Shown: positions 63,445 to 64,000 of the stretch, piece after piece
Layout: each line of letters starts with the position of its first letter
Position numbering within the stretch: the stretch's first letter is position 1
Origin: CAXMMR01 sp963692975
Lineage (GTDB): Bacteria > Pseudomonadota > Alphaproteobacteria > Acetobacterales > Acetobacteraceae
Assembly (NCBI GenBank): GCA_963692975.2
Contig: CAXMMR010000031.1
Coordinates: 124,001-188,000, forward strand
Reading direction: 5' to 3'
Length of the DNA: 64,000 nucleotides
Notes under the pieces: model-generated
The model's database searches: none
Seen by the model: the letters and a program-made list of their open reading frames with translations, nothing else
What the model was told of the DNA's origin: nothing
Made by a program: the position numbers and the translations under genes

Positions 63445-64000
63445 TAGCCGCCAACCGGCAAGCTTGCCTCGCTGAGATGCTGCTCGAGCGCTGTCAGAGC
63501 GGGCAGGCAGCGGGCGTGGCCGAGGCTGATGCGCACGCGTTCGCCGGGCACTTCGCCGAGCGGGGAGTTCCACAGCGATGCCGGCAGCAGCAGCAGGCCT
63601 GCCTCCAGCGCCAGCCGGCGGGTGAACTGGGTCGCGCCGTCGGCGCCGAGGTAGCGAGGGAACGAGAATGCCAGGTTATCCGGCAGCTCCGCCTCCAGCA
63701 CCTCCGGCAGGCGGGCGAACAGGGTTTGCAGGCGGGCGAGGTTGCGTTGGCCGATGGCGCGGGTGCGGCCGATGATGCGCCCTTCGGCGGCCAGCGCGAT
63801 GTGGGCCAGCACCTCGCTGGGGGCGGCCAGGCAGCTCGACAGCATGTTCTTGGCGAGCAGCGCGCGGGTCAGCACCTCACGGTCGCGGCAGGCAGCCCAG
63901 CCGACCCGCAGGCCGGGTAGGCCGAAGCTTTTCGACAGGGCGTTGACCGAGACGCCGCGCTCGTAGAGGTCGGCGACGAGGGCGGGGGCGGTTGTCGGCA
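63444..64000 (-). CDS. PLP-dependent aminotransferase, class I/II, 5' part outside window
   Basis: The C-terminal 185 residues of a fold-type I aminotransferase. The Schiff-base lysine is in NALSKSFGLPGLRVGW just inside the window edge, and the C-terminal small domain ends with the substrate-arginine region RVRISLGH. The overall pattern resembles family members acting on hydrophobic or unusual amino acids, but the substrate is not assigned. The frame is open to the last base, so the start lies beyond the window. Confidence 0.85.
   Translation of the reverse strand, partial: PTTAPALVADLYERGVSVNALSKSFGLPGLRVGWAACRDREVLTRALLAKNMLSSCLAAPSEVLAHIALAAEGRIIGRTRAIGQRNLARLQTLFARLPEVLEAELPDNLAFSFPRYLGADGATQFTRRLALEAGLLLLPASLWNSPLGEVPGERVRISLGHARCLPALTALEQHLSEASLPVGG

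Overview
The window is a high-GC alphaproteobacterial chromosome segment. I infer Acetobacteraceae or a close relative from the fused transaldolase/glucose-6-phosphate isomerase inside a pentose-phosphate gene cluster, the mnmE-mnmG-rsmG-parA-parB block with holA opposite, and the GMC oxidoreductase linked to a gluconate-dehydrogenase-type small subunit. There is no phage, transposase, CRISPR array, rRNA or tRNA that I can support. The parABS block suggests the replication origin is not far away.

Layout. 1-7.1 kb: end of holA, then on the minus strand a tightly overlapping block ([2Fe-2S] ferredoxin, mnmE, mnmG, rsmG, parA, parB) with three parS-type sites inside the start of rsmG. 7.1-8.6 kb: ogt and a quinone oxidoreductase. 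8.7-12.6 kb: a minus-strand polar amino acid ABC importer (two permeases, binding protein, ATPase) led by a fumarylacetoacetate-hydrolase-like gene. 12.8-16.9 kb: zinc alcohol dehydrogenase, DUF2188 protein, phosphoesterase, YciF-like protein and a Tat-exported Gfo/Idh/MocA oxidoreductase. 17.1-20.0 kb: an oxyanion (molybdate/sulfate class) importer with permease and ATPase fused. 20.3-28.6 kb: ABC-F ATPase, an ABC exporter with two compensating frameshifts, a MYG1 homologue and a SWIM/SNF2 helicase. 28.8-35.4 kb: a repeat-rich, probably secreted protein divergent from an RND efflux pair whose promoter carries a TetR-type operator. 35.5-47.9 kb: ferredoxin-NADP reductase, then the carbon cluster tkt, tal-pgi, gnd, zwf, two HAD phosphatases, pgl, rpiA, gntK. 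These genes take gluconate and glucose-6-phosphate through the oxidative and non-oxidative pentose phosphate pathway. 48.0-54.4 kb: copper chaperones (Sco, PCuAC), uvrB, folB, uvrC. 54.6-64 kb: a Cro/C1-type regulator, a small unknown gene, an alpha/beta hydrolase fused to a gluconate-dehydrogenase subunit-3 domain, a GMC oxidoreductase, a flavin monooxygenase, an SDR, pepN and the end of an aminotransferase.

Most gaps between transcription units carry one of two interspersed repeat families. Family A is a GC-rich stack of four hairpins with a conserved core. Family B is an A/T-stemmed two-arm element with a definite polarity. Both families run into coding sequence in places. Family B appears to supply the start codon and first residues of two transport proteins and the stop codon of a third, and family A supplies the C-terminus of gluconokinase. 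These repeats, the parS array hidden in rsmG, the frame-compensated ABC exporter and a probable CTG-initiated ATPase are the least ordinary features here.
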